From positions 28,095,616 to 28,159,615 of the forward strand of contig NC_084894.1 of the NCBI RefSeq assembly GCF_958979055.1: a stretch of DNA of 64,000 nt, given 5' to 3'. Below are positions 63,773 through 64,000 of this stretch, piece by piece. This stretch comes from Alnus glutinosa (taxonomy: Eukaryota > Streptophyta > Magnoliopsida > Fagales > Betulaceae). Position 1 is the stretch's first letter; every line of letters begins with the position of its first letter. Both the position numbers and the translations under genes were made by a program. The notes beneath the pieces are model-generated. The model made no database searches. It was not told the origin of the DNA and worked only from the letters and a program-made list of their open reading frames with translations.

Positions 63773-64000
63773 GGAAAACTTCACTCAGTCCTCATGAATT
63801 GTCGCTGTTTTTGTAATTACTCTGATAAACTTAAAAAACTGTTAATTTAATGTATTTATCGTTAGAATTTAATGGAAAATATTAACGGATGAGTGAAATT
63901 GAAATAAATTGAAAAATGGAGACACTTATTAAATTGAGAGTTTTTAAAGTTTAGGAAAGTAATCAAATGCAGTGAAAGCTTAGGGAAATTAAGTGAAGTT
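63773..64000. mobile_element. Likely Mutator-type MITE in a peroxidase 3 intron, cut by window end
   Basis: Begins GGAAAACTTCACTCAGTCC, resembling the GGAAAAACTTCAC end of the element at 54044. The window stops at ...GGGAAATTAAGTGAAGTT, which looks like the start of the inverted end (AGTGAAGTTTTCC expected). The target duplication cannot be checked inside the window. Confidence 0.5.

Overview
This is a stretch of plant nuclear genome. The genes have GT-AG (and one GC-AG) introns, the bulk DNA is very AT-rich, microsatellites are abundant, and the encoded proteins are plant-specific (TIC110, class III peroxidases, an ACT-type bHLH protein). The proteins and repeats fit a eudicot, probably a woody one; I cannot name the species from sequence alone. 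I recognise six protein-coding loci: an ACT-domain bHLH-like regulator (13745-14784, +), a TruA-family pseudouridine synthase (24240-29297, -), the chloroplast import protein TIC110 (31729-40532, +), two tandem class III peroxidases (44976-46478 and 51843-53298, +) and the 3' part of a third peroxidase (63141-63704, -).

Layout. 1-13.6 kb is gene-free and repeat-rich: a roughly 0.9-kb tandem triplication, two short Mutator-like MITEs in opposite orientation, a 5'-truncated LINE tail, a CACTA terminus and a smaller tandem duplication. The bHLH gene follows. 15.9-21.6 kb is a decayed Ty3/gypsy chromovirus-type retrotransposon. 21.6-24.2 kb is repeat debris. The pseudouridine synthase (7 exons) and TIC110 (15 exons) form a divergent pair separated by 2.4 kb of MITE-filled DNA; both carry retroelement or MITE insertions in introns. 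From 43.9 to 59.6 kb lies a tandem segmental duplication of about 7-9 kb, each copy with one peroxidase. The rest is AT-rich intergenic DNA up to the third peroxidase.

How the genes relate. Only the peroxidases form a functional group: secreted haem enzymes of the cell wall, expanded by local duplication. TIC110 and the pseudouridine synthase are housekeeping genes; TIC110 is plastidial and the synthase may be organellar (Ser/Arg-rich leader). They may share an intergenic promoter region, but that is only positional.

I found no convincing new biochemical system. The most interesting material is structural: micro-insertions of a LINE 3' tail with 20-bp target duplications inside the pseudouridine synthase gene, an intron of the bHLH gene that is open in frame and carries a perfect G-box hairpin, the transposon 'time stamps' that order events in the peroxidase duplication, a roughly 2-kb Mutator-like element that may carry captured DNA, and long C and G homopolymers in the TIC110 transcript unit. 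Exon models were assembled by eye from splice signals, reading phase and family conservation.
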